The position numbers were made by a program, and so were the translations under genes. Below the pieces are notes generated by a model that was given only the letters and a program-made list of their open reading frames with translations, was not told the origin of the DNA and ran no database searches. From positions 28,330,249 through 28,394,248 of the forward strand of contig NC_049979.1 in NCBI RefSeq assembly GCF_000003815.2: DNA of 64,000 nt, in the 5' to 3' direction. The stretch is from Branchiostoma floridae. Its lineage: Eukaryota; Chordata; Leptocardii; Amphioxiformes; Branchiostomatidae. Shown one piece after another: positions 40,416 to 52,619 of this stretch (its first letter is position 1; each line of letters opens with the position of its first letter).

Positions 40416-43400
40416 CAAGCAGATCCTTTTTAATTTAAATAGAAGTTGCTCAATATACATTTATGATGTATTTCGAAAATCGCTGACACTTTGGTCCCAT
40501 ACTGAAGCATCCAAACAAGTTGAAAAAGTCCTAATCTGCAAAAAATATACTGTCTTGGAAGTTAGATTTAGCTGTGGTACTCTGAGTTAGACAAGGGTCT
40601 CAAATTATGCTCTTTTCCGTAAGGTTAAGGCAGCCTCTTTCAAATTGAATTTATTTCATGTAATTCAAATTTCAAAGGGAAAGGCATCTTATTCGTGTAA
40701 TTCCTAGAGAGGCAACCAAATTTTGCAGTTTGGCATGATTATGATATGTTGGGAGATCTTCTGAAATCAGCGTTAAGGGACCCCCCAGGCAGACCCTCTT
40801 AAACATGTTTGTCTAGATTAAGGGTAAAAATCATAAAAGAAGGACTGAATAGACCTGGTATGTCCCTGACATGCGTCTTCCCATTCTTTGAATCTTCGAC
40901 ACCATATTTTGAAATGGAAGAGAGAAACTAAAAGCCTAAAAAATGAGGCTAATTTCATGGTTAACATAATGGACAATAGTGTAGGATACACTTCAATACT
41001 GTATCATAAAAAGATGTCATAGTAGAACTGTGACAACATTAGGGTAAAAAAAGTTCTGGCAGTTTGATATTGATTAAAGGATTGCAAAGGCCCGGAGAAC
41101 TTTTCCTGGTCTTCTGGACTCTTATCCCTAGCGGGTTAAAACCTATCCTTTGTACAAACGTAGTCGAGCAGAAACGCATGAAGCGTTAAAAAGCGTCTAC
41201 AATTTTGTTTTGAGATCGTTTCGTTGTCTAGAAGTAAGAGGCCTAGTAGAAAGGTATAAGAATGACACAGCCATGGGCTTCAAAATTCCCTTGTGAACAT
41301 TGTCATTAGAACACAGGGGGAGCAAACAGAACCGGTTGCTAATTGATTATACCCGGGTGCCAAAGAATGGCGAGAAAAAACAAGTCGCGGTTTCTTCTGT
41401 GTGTTGAACGCTAACAAGACAGTGTGAAGAATTCGACAATGAGAAAAAAGTCTATTGTACTGCGTGCTACACAGTCGTGACTTAATAATGATAATACACA
41501 GCCATTCAGCGGTACAAAATGGAGCAAAGGGCAGCGATGATAGCGGTACAAAGGCCGTGTTTACAAAACTACAACTCGGGTATTAGCACTGGCGTACAAC
41601 TGTGACCAACCTTGCGAGATAACGGACCGCAACTTGGCAAGAAGTAACACGGTAGCAAGATGCCACCCCCACCGAAGAAGAACACCCATCGCTTCCGCTG
41701 TCCCTCTCCTTCTTTAGCACTTGGTCACGACTTAGCTACGATCTAGGATGCATGTCTTCGAACTGTTGATAACGTCTGGGTTGTTTGTCTTGGCTTGGCT
41801 TCGGGACGCCGTCTTATTCCGGTCATCGTGTATCAAACCACAAACAATACACTCCGCTTTCCCACGTTGTTACTTTCTTTCAATTGCCATTGAGAACCCT
41901 CTGACCAATTATAACGCGTCTTACGGAAGGGGCGTGGGAGATGGGTATACGAGAACCAATCAGAGTCCAAGACCTGGACGCCATATCCAGGCATCCACCA
42001 ATGGAGAGGAGGAAGACATCGCGCTAGACATTTGATAAGAGAGCCGACACAACAGTACCATCCAGATGTTAGCTATGTATTTAGCTGCTGCAGATTCGGC
42101 ACGGAGTGTGTCTAAAGTCGAAGTAAAGTACACTTTTCTCGATTGCTTTAGGACAAGTCTTCAACATTCTAATCAAATAGACAAATAGCATAGTTTCAAG
42201 GTTAGCGTTATATCTTTTAAATCCATGTGAAAGACTATTCTATCAAAGACTGTTCTTTTCTATGCCCCAGCTGGATTCATTTTTGAAACACCCCTCCCGC
42301 CATTTCCTTCGAAATCCATAGGGGTCCATCAATCTCCTCAATGAAGGCCTCATTGCGTACCCCCGGTGCTTGTGCTTTCCGGTAATCTCCAAGCAGATGC
42401 AAGAATCCGGCCATTCTCAGTTTTTAACTAATTACAATTACAAGGACGGTTTAGCCTTTTTTACCGCATTGGTTTACGCGTGTTTTTGCTACATGCATAT
42501 ATCTAGTACCTCTTGATGAAGTCTTGTGTTGTAGTTTATTCTTGGAATGAATAAATGAAAGTATGCTAGAAAGAGGAAATTAAAAGTTGAAAAATACACG
42601 ACTAAAACAGGTAAAGAGAGCGCATTTTCTATTGTTCAATTATTCTTTACAAACACAACTGAACATACAATACAATACAATACAATAGTGTAGTCGGGAC
42701 AAGCAACATTTCCCAACTTGTCTTTCGCCAAAAATACAATATATGCATCTATAAGTAACTTGGCCCAAGAAGATTAAGAATCACAATGTATTGCTTTTAA
42801 ACGCAGTATGATAGAAACAGTAGATAGATTAGATATACCCAAGATACAGATGTAGTCAGTGTGGCATTGGTTGAAAAGAGATCTCACAATATCGGTCAAA
42901 ACAGCGCAACTGAGTGGCACCATACAGCTACAGCGGGAAGTGACTGAGCCTAAACTAACGCGACTCTAACATTTATCTACATACTCATGTAAAAGGTAAA
43001 TCCAAAGAGTTTGGGCCATGTGAACTGTTTAGGCGGTAGAAAAATCTGAATTGGACTTTCAAGAATATTTTGCATCTGATGAACAGGTACAAAAGCGACT
43101 TCTGGCGTCCAATGGTATATTGCACCACCCACGGACCACATACTAGTAGTGTTTCTGAAGGAAATGCTAGTAATTTGCGCTGAGAGGTAGACGAACAGAA
43201 ACAATTGCGTTGAGTTGGGTGAAGTAGTCCTTTTGAAAGTGAAAATTGACGGGAAATGTGGACTTTGCCACTTCCCTGGTAAGAGGCGAGGAAAACGCAT
43301 ATCTTATAACTCATTACGCCATCCGTCATCCCCTTCTTGAATTATATTCCTTTCAACTCAAGAAGAGGTTGACGTATGGTCATGGGTTTTGGAACTCAGA

Positions 43401-43955
43401 TAACTTATAAGTAATGGCTGGCATAATGTAATGCTAATCATGCATAATTAATGTGTGACCTTTATTAACCCACTTCGTTCCTTGGTAGGACTACAATGTG
43501 AGAGTCCTATCATGTAACAGAGTCTGTAACTGAGAAAGATCGAAGAATATGTACAACGAACACATCCTGCAGTTCCAAGGGAAGCTGCTTTTGGGTTTAA
43601 ACTTAAATGTAATATTAATCGTGAATTGAATACAGTGACTAGCATTCCTGACACTAGAACTACAATTATCTACGATCATAACATTAGAAACTTTGCTTCC
43701 ATGGATCAAAAGCGTGATCTAGCGTTTATCATTGGAACTGCATAACCTTTGCGTCAGCCAATATGTTTCTAGATAGCGAAACTATGGATGTCCGCACGTT
43801 GATTTTTTTGTCTACAAGTGCTCGCTGCCAGGGAAGTCTGGAACTATATGACACGTACCAACTTAAACTCGGGAAATGCTAGTCACAGAAACAGGAGTGC
43901 CTTTGTATTTTGGTTTGGTGTTCAGCGCCGCATCAATGGAAGGCAATACTGTATA
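40416..43955. other. intergenic, no gene supported
   Basis: No exon with family features or repeat structure was found except an (ATACA)n tract at 42,666-42,690. The frame at 41,748-42,035 and the minus-strand frames near 43,000-43,330 have no recognisable domain. Confidence 0.4.
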
Positions 43956-43959
43956 ATGT

Positions 43960-44345
43960 TCATGTTTGGATAGTATTATATATTCAGTACCAAGGACAGG
44001 TAAATTTGTGTTTGGATAATGTTCAGCACCAAGGACAGGTATCTCTGTGTTTGGATAATATTTAGCTTGAAGGACAGTACCTGTCCTTCAAGCTAAATAT
44101 TATCTGTTTTTTTTCTAAATATTGTCTGTTTTTGGATAATATTCAGTAACAAGGACAGGTGTATGTTTGTGTGTGGATGGTGTACTGTACCAATGGTAGG
44201 TAACAGTTATGTTTGTATGTGGATGGTGTTTAATACCAAGAACAGATGTGTCTTTGCGTGTATAGTGTTCGGTACCAAGGACAGGTGTGGCCGTGTGTGG
44301 ATAGTGTTCTGTACCAAGAACAGGTGTGTATGTGTGTGTGGGTAC
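43960..44345. repeat. ~40-bp minisatellite (ACCAAGGACAGGT unit)
   Basis: About eight or nine imperfect copies of a unit with GTTTGGATAATGTTCAG and ACCAAGGACAGGT. They become GTGTGTGGAT-rich toward the right end. Confidence 0.85.
44054..44104. repeat. perfect 24-bp palindrome with 3-nt loop
   Basis: The arm GATAATATTTAGCTTGAAGG plus ACAG, the loop TAC, then the exact reverse complement. It lies inside the minisatellite, so one arm looks like an inverted copy of a unit. Confidence 0.95.
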
Positions 44346-44503
44346 AACTCTCTTCAACCATCGACAAAATCAGAAACCACTCTGAAATAATTCCAACGGG
44401 TCTTTCAATCTGGTCTCTGGCCCGATCAAAACAAGTAATGACATAGTATTTTATCTTAAATGAGCTCGATTTTGGCGTTTGTCTATGTGTTGTTTTCTTC
44501 TAT

Positions 44504-44659
44504 TATCTGTCAATGCAGAAATGTTCGCGGTGGATTAATGTTCGCGGTTTTCGCGGTGACCACTTCACGGCGAACTTAAAACCACCGCGAAAATTTTTCT
44601 ATTATGGTATTAGACTGCAGTCTATGGTGTTACCGCGAACTTAAATGCATTTACGGTAT
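44504..44659. mobile_element. MITE family B, third copy
   Basis: It has TGCAGAAATGTTCGCGGTGG on the left and CCGCGAACTTAAATGCATTT then ACGGTA on the right. The interior AACTTAAAACCACCGCGAAA is shared with the copies at 16,675 and 21,082. Confidence 0.7.
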
Positions 44660-45154
44660 ATGTTTATTGCTGTGATGAGTAATGTAATTAACGATTCTGA
44701 GTTGGTAGTGTTAAAGTCATTTTGAGTTGATCAGAAAAGTCATTACCCATATGTTCGATTATTTACGCTTACGTTATATGAATTGTTAAGTTCATGTTGA
44801 TTGATTTTTTTTAAGGCTCCCTTAATTTGGAAATCAGTTGATGGCAACTTAAAGGACCACCCTATAAGATTGATAAATATGATAAGATGAATAGTGTGGT
44901 TGGCGGCATCAAGCACATGTATGTATGTTTGCATGTAATATACAGCGTTCACCATAAAAAACAGGTATGTTTAGCTTATGTCTGTGTGAGCAAGGGCTTG
45001 TACGTGGGAGTAAAACGTCTTAAGCAGCAAAAAACAAGTTGCTTTTGTGTGAACAACTGATCTGATTGAATATTAAAAGTCTCATTAAGAATCTCACAAG
45101 CACAACAAACTTGTCATAAGTGAAAAGTATTTATTATGCCACTGCAGCTCAACG

Positions 45155-45592
45155 CTCATGGATCAAAAGCGCCGCCTAACAATGTATGCTAAAACTGCAA
45201 TAGCTATGGCTCCTGTTGAAAAGCACTTCACTTCACTGACATGGGACGCGCATACAGAAAATACAGGGTGTATCCCTTGTCACATAAAGTTCCAACATAG
45301 AGATTCCTTGATAGGGTATTGTATCAGTTGTAGAAAGAATCGCAAGGTGGCGATTTTGAACCACAAACATAAAGGTGCTGCATGCATATGCACCAGACTA
45401 TTTTTCACACATGACCAAAATTTGTTCTTTACATTTTACAAGCAAAAAACGGATCGGTTATCCAGAAAACGACCAAAATTCAATCAAGCCACTTAAAACT
45501 ATTCAAACACATATATGCATACACAGCTGAACGAAGTTGTGAACTATTGCAGTTATACTTTGCATTGCTGGGCGGCGCTTTTGATCCACAAG
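45155..45592. mobile_element. fold-back element (GGATCAAAAGCGCCGCC ends)
   Basis: The left end GGATCAAAAGCGCCGCCTAA and the right end, reversed, GGATCAAAAGCGCCGCCCAG are inverted, followed on both sides by AACTGCAATAG. A diverged piece is near 45,625-45,672. Confidence 0.65.
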
Positions 45593-46725
45593 AGCGAAAT
45601 ACTCGTAACTGAAAGTAGGAAATTGCAGTACTAGTGACAACTGCCAGCCGACGCTTTCGGTCCACGAGCATAAATATGCTACAGCAGAAGGCATTGCACT
45701 TCTTGTTAAAGATAGTCAGTCAGACGAGTTGTCCAAACCCGTCCTTGGTGCTGAACACCGATAGAATATACAAGCAAAGTCACACACAAATAGGTACACA
45801 GGCACAAACGCATATGCACACGTACCTTGCATAGACATACATGCTGTAGCTGAAAAATCGCTTTGGTTTTCCAAGTACCTGTAACTTACATTTCTCAATA
45901 TCACATAACACACTCTACCGACTAACCAACTGTCTTACCCAATCAACAACCATTTTTTTCCAATCCCCACTGGGCATTTAAACACTAGTAATCCGCCGTC
46001 AAAAGCAGCCAATGATGACATATGGACAAGTCAACGCTGGTGTGGTACATTAATAATGCAAAAACTACAAATTTGTTCGTTTGGCCAACGCAACTAAACT
46101 TTATGAATGGCATCATATGCAGACTGCAAAAATGATGGCGTAGGACAAAACAAGATGGGTTAAAACTAGATGGCTAGATTTTCATTCGAAATAGACAGAA
46201 TAAACGTTGTAACAAGAATTAAAGTGGCGGATCATGACATCACAACCAACAATGCATTCATATCTGTAATCAAGAAGTGCAAAACTTCTACTTCTTCTAC
46301 ACATTACTAGACAAAACCCCGAACGGGGCATGGCTATAAAAGTGTTGTAAATGACTGTAGTGTGGTAGACTGGTATCACTTATCAAGTTGGCAATTGCAC
46401 TGATGCCTTCCATATCGGAGCCATTTTTACCTGCGGCACCAACTTTGGACTCGGGCCAAACCAGCCTTCCAATTCTGCAATTCTCCAGTAACACCATTTT
46501 CTGCTCCACTCAACCTGTCACTTTGAGCCGCGCAAGCGGGGGGAACTTGCACAAACTCACACACTCAAACAATACCTTCATTTTCAGGAGGTAAAAATAC
46601 TGGGTCATGTTCGAGAATCCAAATTACTAGTACGCTAGGCAAGACCAAACATGTTTCTGCCAGTTCACTCTAGCAGTGACCCTGAAGGAGAGTGATGGAT
46701 GTCACTCCACCGTTCACACCAGTTT

Positions 46726-47070
46726 GCACTGCAGTACCTTAAAAAGTCGCAAGGGGGACCAAATTAGAGTCCTGTATAGGTCTAATTAAGACCTACTAAC
46801 ATTCCAAATATCACGACAATTCACCCGGTCATTCTCGAGTTATCGTCCTCACAGACAGACAGACAGACAGACAGGCGGGCAGATAGACAGGCAGATAGAC
46901 AGACAGATAGACAAACAGACAAACACACACAGAGACACAGACGCACACAGACACAGGCACACACACAGGCACACACACACACAGACACACACACACAGAC
47001 ACACACACACAGACACACACACACACACACAGACGCACACGCACACGCACACACACACACACAATATTCT
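46726..47070 (-). mobile_element. retroposon-like repeat with microsatellite tail, copy 1
   Basis: The unique part (46,726-46,850) has AAGTCGCAAGGGGGACCAAA, AAGACCTACTAACATTCCAA and CACGACAATTCACCCGG. It runs straight into (ACAG)n and (CA)n to 47,070. Homologues are at 63,590-63,890, 51,104-51,260, 52,775-52,880 and, in the other orientation, 48,403-48,640. Confidence 0.75.
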
Positions 47071-47814
47071 TCGTTGTTTTTTTGGGGACCCAATACTTGT
47101 TGTCTAGAACGAATGCCTCCTCCGTACGCGTTTTACACACACACTCACGCACACAGGTCCACCTGTCACGAAATCAACAACACACCTCCCCGTAATGCGA
47201 AAACAATTTGCTAATTCCCATTCTCCCATTAACGGTTGGGATTGGGGCGGTGGCTCTCACACAATGGCGGCATTGTGCCGAGTTCGGGAGTAATTTAGAA
47301 GATGAAGGCGGCCGTCTGGGCCGATCAGGTGCTTCATTACCCAGGGACAACGGTGGGGAGGAACTAATCAGTGATTGGTTCCTCACCCTACGTACGGAGC
47401 TCTGCTACAAGCTAGGCATTCCCATCTGTTGCACGGAGACATCTAATCTTTTATTTGGTCTGAAACCAATCTGAGATAAACCAATCGAAGATTGGGGATA
47501 ATCAGAAATCTCCATATGACTCACAGTGGGGCCTTCGCACTCTTTTAGCACACATATTCGCGTGGATTCTGTCCGTCTATTTGCCTTGCGGGGAATATGA
47601 AGGAGGGTTAGGAGCTAGAAGGAAAGCTTTTGTGTGTTTTGTTAGATCTTGCATTAAGGAATACAGTAATTGCACTGTTAGTGTTTATGTTCACTCGCGT
47701 GAATAATTGTATTGGTATGTATAAAGCCACCCAAAACTTTCTGATATAGACTAATTCAGATTGACTAATATCTCCGTGTAAAACACTTAGCTAATAAGAC
47801 AACATTTTCTGGAA
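47071..47814. other. intergenic, GC-richer piece at 47,210-47,410
   Basis: No gene recognised. The GC-rich stretch (GGGATTGGGGCGGTGG, AATGGCGGC) looks promoter-like, but no exon follows that can be supported. Confidence 0.25.
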
Positions 47815-48175
47815 TTAAGAATTGAGCATTAAGACGTAAAGAATCAAGAATTAAGAACTGAAAATGGTCAATCGAAGATATGATATAGAATTAAGAATTG
47901 AGAATTGTGAATAGGCAATTAAGAGTTAGGAATCAAGAATTAAGAGTTAGGGATTAAGAGTTGAGAGTCGAAAGCCAAGAGCCAAGAATCAAGAATTGAG
48001 AATAAAGAATTTAGAACGGAGAATTGAGAATTAAGAACTGAGAATTGAGAATTAAGAACTGACAGTTGAGAATCAAGAATCAGGAATCAAGAATCAAGAA
48101 TTGAGAATCGAGAATTGAGAATCAAATATTGAAAATTGAGAATCAAGAGTTCAAAATTATAAATAAAAGAATTCT
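47815..48175. repeat. degenerate heptamer tract (GAATTAA/GAATTGA)n
   Basis: About 360 bp built from AAGAATTAAGAATTGAGAAT-like words, with single-base variants (AATCAAG, AACTGAG). A 7-bp period is recognisable throughout. Confidence 0.85.
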
Positions 48176-48402
48176 GGAATGAAAGCACGCATGTAAACGT
48201 GTGCATGTAAAGGTCACGTGCCAGACTGAAATATGGCACATGGATACTCACAACTAACGACACTCTGACATTTCACTGGAGGAGAATGTTTGATCACGTT
48301 ACCGGCAATCCCCTAACACAGACGCCACAAGGTCGCCTGACCTAAACACATGAAACATGAAAACCTAGAACAACATTGTTCAGCATGTCTACTCGGATTT
48401 TT

Positions 48403-48640
48403 ACCTTCGCTAAGAAGGTTATGTTTCCAGAAGCATTTGTGTGTGCGTTAGTTTGTCTGTGACTAAGATAAGTCAAGAATGGCTGAATGGATTGACTTCA
48501 TATTCGATATGTTGGTAGGTCTTGGCGAGACTTCGAAATGGTTAGATTTTTGGTCCCCTAGCGGCTTGCTATTTTACTGCAGCGAAACGTCCGGTTTTGA
48601 TATCTCGTGTTCCGCACAAGCTATGGCCACGATTTTTTAG
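48403..48640 (+). mobile_element. retroposon-like repeat, copy in plus orientation
   Basis: It has GTTTGTCTGTGACTAAGATA, AGTCAAGAATGGCTGAATGG, ATGTTGGTAGGTCTTGG and GGTCCCCTAGCGGCTTG. These correspond in reverse complement to the copies at 46,726, 51,104, 52,775 and 63,590. Confidence 0.7.
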
Positions 48641-50160
48641 TTGGTTGATGTTTTTTTTTTTATTACTCCAGTGTTTCAAGTGTGTCAAACATCGAGCACT
48701 CGAACAATTCAAACATTTTGGTTTTGTCTTTTGATACCTTTTTTTTATATATCTGAAAGACGCACTGTAGAACATGTAGAACCTTGAACACTGTTTTGAA
48801 TTATTGAAAATTATGAATGATAACCATTTTTTCTATTAAGGACGCACATATCAAAGTGGTGTTTGATATCCACTGGAGAGAGTTTAACCTTTCGTACCGA
48901 CGAACAAAATACGCCCGTGTAACCAGAGTTAATTTCGTTAAAAGCCTGGGTTAGTATCCTTGGGTAACAACCTATTTCTGCTACCGGGCATCAAAAGCCC
49001 GCATTATTGTGATTCTCCGCGTCCATATTAAAAAGTCCTGTCAATATCCAATATGTTTGCTAGATGGTAGAAGGGATTGGAGTGATTTAAACATTACTTA
49101 AAAGTGAGATGTTTTAGCCTAATTGATTCTTAAAGCCAGATGGGGACGATTTTCGGTCGTGATCCCCGAGTAAGCCATAGGGGCAAATCACCGCACGTGC
49201 TCACAAATCAACCCCGCACGTGAGCGAGCCAAAACCGTGCTCACGTTTGTTTAAAAATAAACTTGAGCTGAGCACCAAAGCACACGGTGTTTTTAGAGGG
49301 ATATCTGTGGGGTTTCTGTGCTATATGCGGATATCATTGTTGGATGTACGGTGGTATTTTTGTTAACCACCTGCCCCTAGGATATAGGGATACACGAGTT
49401 CACATGTGCAGACATGCCTGTCGGCCAGAATCGTTCCCAAAAGGGCACAGCATACGAGTATGTTCTAATTGTGTGATGTCTGTTACATTCTATTCGCTAG
49501 GAAGGATTTGTTTTTTCGTAGCGTTGTTTTAGAAGCACAACTCTGAATCTTATCGACGGATTGATTGGCATTTGACTGATTGACATTTACATGTAGTATG
49601 TGGTAATGTTTTTACGACAATTAAAGAAATTATTAGATATTGGGCTCTCGGCGAAAGTCCAGTTTTTCGTGTTCAGGACACGCTATATGGTCAGGTTTTT
49701 CGTTTGGTAAATTATGCAAATTAGGACTTAATTTGCATTATTAGGAAACTTTATATTTCAATGGTGTCAAGTGACGGGAACTTCATACTCATTACAAATC
49801 TACAAATGTTACTTGGATCGTGAAAAATATACATGGATATAGCTCATGAAAAAAATTATTTGCATGATGTAGAGACAATTACAAGTACTAATGCTTATGT
49901 TTACACTTATGAATAATCATACTAGTGACATACGTAGGTTGAATAAAGTAAGACATAGACTGACACAAATTATGTTAATGTGGAGATAAGTTGCATACTA
50001 AATAAGGAAATGTTTCAATACGTAGTTTGGAAAGCTGAGATAATGGATTGCTATGAATTATGGTGAAATGTAACTTGTTTGTATATATAATGAGAAAAGG
50101 CGCGCACAGACGTATTGGTAAATGATGGGGACTTTATATTTGTGACATACGCAAGCTATG
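48641..50160. other. intergenic, nothing supported
   Basis: No exon, RNA gene or repeat family recognised on either strand. Confidence 0.4.
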
Positions 50161-50379
50161 TAACGCTAGTTCACCTTTATCCGTGGAGTAACCTATATCC
50201 GTTGTTTGTCAAAACAGGGTATTTAGGTACATCAATTCGACGGGTGGTAGTTTTAAACTCCAATGTACTGAAAATAGTGAAATTTTAAACCAACGTCCGT
50301 AAACGTGATATCCTCAAATACCCTGTTTTTAAAAGCAACGGATATAGGTTACCCAACAGATAAATGTGAACTAGCGTTA
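50161..50379. mobile_element. MITE family A, full copy (219 bp)
   Basis: It starts TAACGCTAGTTCACCTTTAT and ends with the inverted GTGAACTAGCGTTA. Inner arms GTAACCTATATCCGTTG and CAACGGATATAGGTTAC are nearly perfect. It is the same length as the copy at 60,607-60,825. Confidence 0.9.
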
Positions 50380-50457
50380 GAAGTGAATATTTCATACTTT
50401 TGTCATAAAAAATTAGTTAATAGTTACAGATGATATTGCTTGGCGAAGTTATGGGTT

Positions 50458-50484
50458 ATTTATTTATTTATTTATTTATTTATC
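50458..50484. repeat. (TTTA)n microsatellite
   Basis: Six copies of TTTA just right of the family A MITE. Confidence 0.9.
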
Positions 50485-51103
50485 GAAATTTAGATGTTTT
50501 TTAAATGTCAATAAATGCCTTACAGACAGTATTAGCAATATTATAAACTGGAGAGAAATACGTTTATAACTCAAATGTAAGCAATCCGATTCACCATCAG
50601 TTTATACTGTTTAGAAATGTGACACATCCTAAAATTTGCAGCCCCGTCTGTTATATCTTCCAACTTTATTAAACTAGAATCCCTGATTATCTTAAAACGT
50701 ATTCTAAACGAATACATTTAAATAGTGTTGAAAATAGAACAAAAAATAACTCCCAGATTTACATAATTTATGCATTAATTGGGATAACCTTTAAATAATC
50801 AAAATATCTCACAAGTATGAAATAAGTAGCTACAAGACCATCATTCACCAACAAGGAACTATGATACTTTCGCATGAATTATGCAAATCATGTCCTTATG
50901 TCGTCATATTTGGCATCTTTAAATGATCCACCTGCTATGAATCATGTACGTTATATACATTCAAGTCCTATATCATTGAAAACATTGGAATTATGGATTT
51001 TCCTCGTTAATTATGCAACTCAATTGTTGATTTGCATAATTTACATTCCATTAGGTAAAACTTCATGCAATATTCCTGCATAGCAAATATCATCACAGTT
51101 CAT

Positions 51104-51260
51104 TCATACTCCCCCGGACATATTGACCTTTGTTTTATCAACATCTCCCACGTACCAAATGTCATAACAATCCACCCAGAGGTTCTCAAGTTATGCTGAC
51201 TACAAATATCTGGAAACACACACACAGACAGACAGACACGCAAGCACACAGACAGACGCA
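51104..51260 (-). mobile_element. retroposon-like repeat with microsatellite tail, copy 3
   Basis: It has ACCAAATGTCATAACAATCC, CAAGTTATGCTGAC and then (CA)n and (ACAG)n from 51,215. It is diverged but colinear with 46,726-47,070. Confidence 0.6.
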
Positions 51261-51805
51261 CCAAAATTATACATCCATTTTTCTCAATAAGCAAATTCAA
51301 CAGTGTTCATTACGTTTTGCGATATATTTTTGGCTACTTTCGTATTTACTAGTTTCCGGCAATTTACAGTGATATCAGTGAGGCGTGAACTTGAGCTCTA
51401 CTGGAAGTGCTTGACAGATAACCATTTCTTTCTAGTTGAAATACGAAGAAAATGCTCTCAAACATTACGACAAATTCGTAGATTTCAAGGCATGAAGAAC
51501 ATGACCCACGCAGTCCTGATCACAGTTCACCCTTGTTTTTCTCACCAGGTACATATGTACCTACTGATTTTCAAAGGGACATTGACTGGAAAGAAATAAA
51601 CACAATGATTTAAAATTTGGTGGATATTGATAAAATTATCACACGTATGCCCCGCGTGATACGTGAGGTTCATTAAAAGTACGTTTCCGGTTAGACACAA
51701 AATTCATTTTCTTCTTTTCCAGACGTTTGGTCATACGTGCAGCGCTACAGTTTTGTTACAAAGACAGGTGAACATGTCTACTTTAGTTCGTTTTCTATCT
51801 CTAGA

Positions 51806-51832
51806 TCTCTCTCTCTCTCTCTCTCTCTCTCA
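51806..51832. repeat. (CT)n microsatellite
   Basis: An uninterrupted CT run of about 13 units. Confidence 0.95.
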
Positions 51833-52029
51833 ACAATATGGAAAATGTCATTACGCAAGATCAATACAATATTGCAGAAAATTTGGAACATGGTCCATTT
51901 CAAAACCATTAAAAAAATCATTCATAGCCTACACCTAGTCTGGGCTTCCTTGAGATTATCATGATATAAAATACATTCAATACGAAACACATACTATTTA
52001 GACAGCTGTATGTGTGTCTTCTCATTGAT

Positions 52030-52110
52030 GGCCCTGTAGCTCAATCGGTCGCAGTAGCAGAGGCTAGCTACAAGGCAACAGGTTGACGATACAAGTCACT
52101 GAGTAGACAC
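52030..52110 (+). mobile_element. tRNA-derived SINE head or tRNA pseudogene
   Basis: GGCCCTGTAGCTCAATCGGT holds a box A (TAGCTCAATCGG, 52,037-52,048). GGTTGACGATAC (52,081-52,092) is a degenerate box B. The cloverleaf arms do not pair well, so a functional tRNA is unlikely. Confidence 0.45.
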
Positions 52111-52619
52111 CGCGCCGAGAGAGTGGATGAGACCAAGAGGGCGGCCGTGCACAAAATGTAGGGACAATCTACAAAACACCTGGACCCCACATAGGCCCAG
52201 AACTGTAAGAAGCAGATAATAGTAGAGTCAGTCAAGGGAGAGGTTCCAACTTTTAAAGGTGAATACATTCTGACATGAAAGTTTGACAGATGAACATGAC
52301 ACATTGCGTTGAGTATAGTGGGATAAGATATCGGTATAGATTGTGAGATTGATGATTGATGCCTAAAAGGAAAATAGAAATATACGATAAACAAGATGCT
52401 AATAAAATAAGAGCTATTTACCACTATTATTGGTGACCGTCCTATCTTCAGATCAATGAATACGAAAAAAGAAAGTTCAGCGACAGTTTTATCTAACTAT
52501 TCATACAAATGAATTCCACATTAACATCATTATTGCTTAATTTTGTGCACCATTACCTAAGCTCTTTACAGTCCAAAACTTAGTTCAGTCCGTCAATACC
52601 ATCTCCAGTTATGCCGATT

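Noticed and set aside
41748-42035. 95-codon plus-strand frame with a hydrophobic start
   Set aside because: No family features, and no splice or promoter context that can be defended.
42977-43329. Two overlapping minus-strand frames of about 110 codons
   Set aside because: Overlapping in different phases, no motif; length alone is not enough in this AT-rich region.
45158-45671. Similar frames on both strands starting with QKRR or RKRR
   Set aside because: Both arise from the arms of a fold-back element, not from genes.
46821-47152. Cysteine-rich frames ([14 protein letters not shown]), also at 63,671-63,938
   Set aside because: Translations of ACAG/CA microsatellite tails.
52030-52110. Functional tRNA gene
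   Set aside because: Box A is good but box B is degenerate and the acceptor and T arms do not pair, so it is labelled SINE head or pseudogene.
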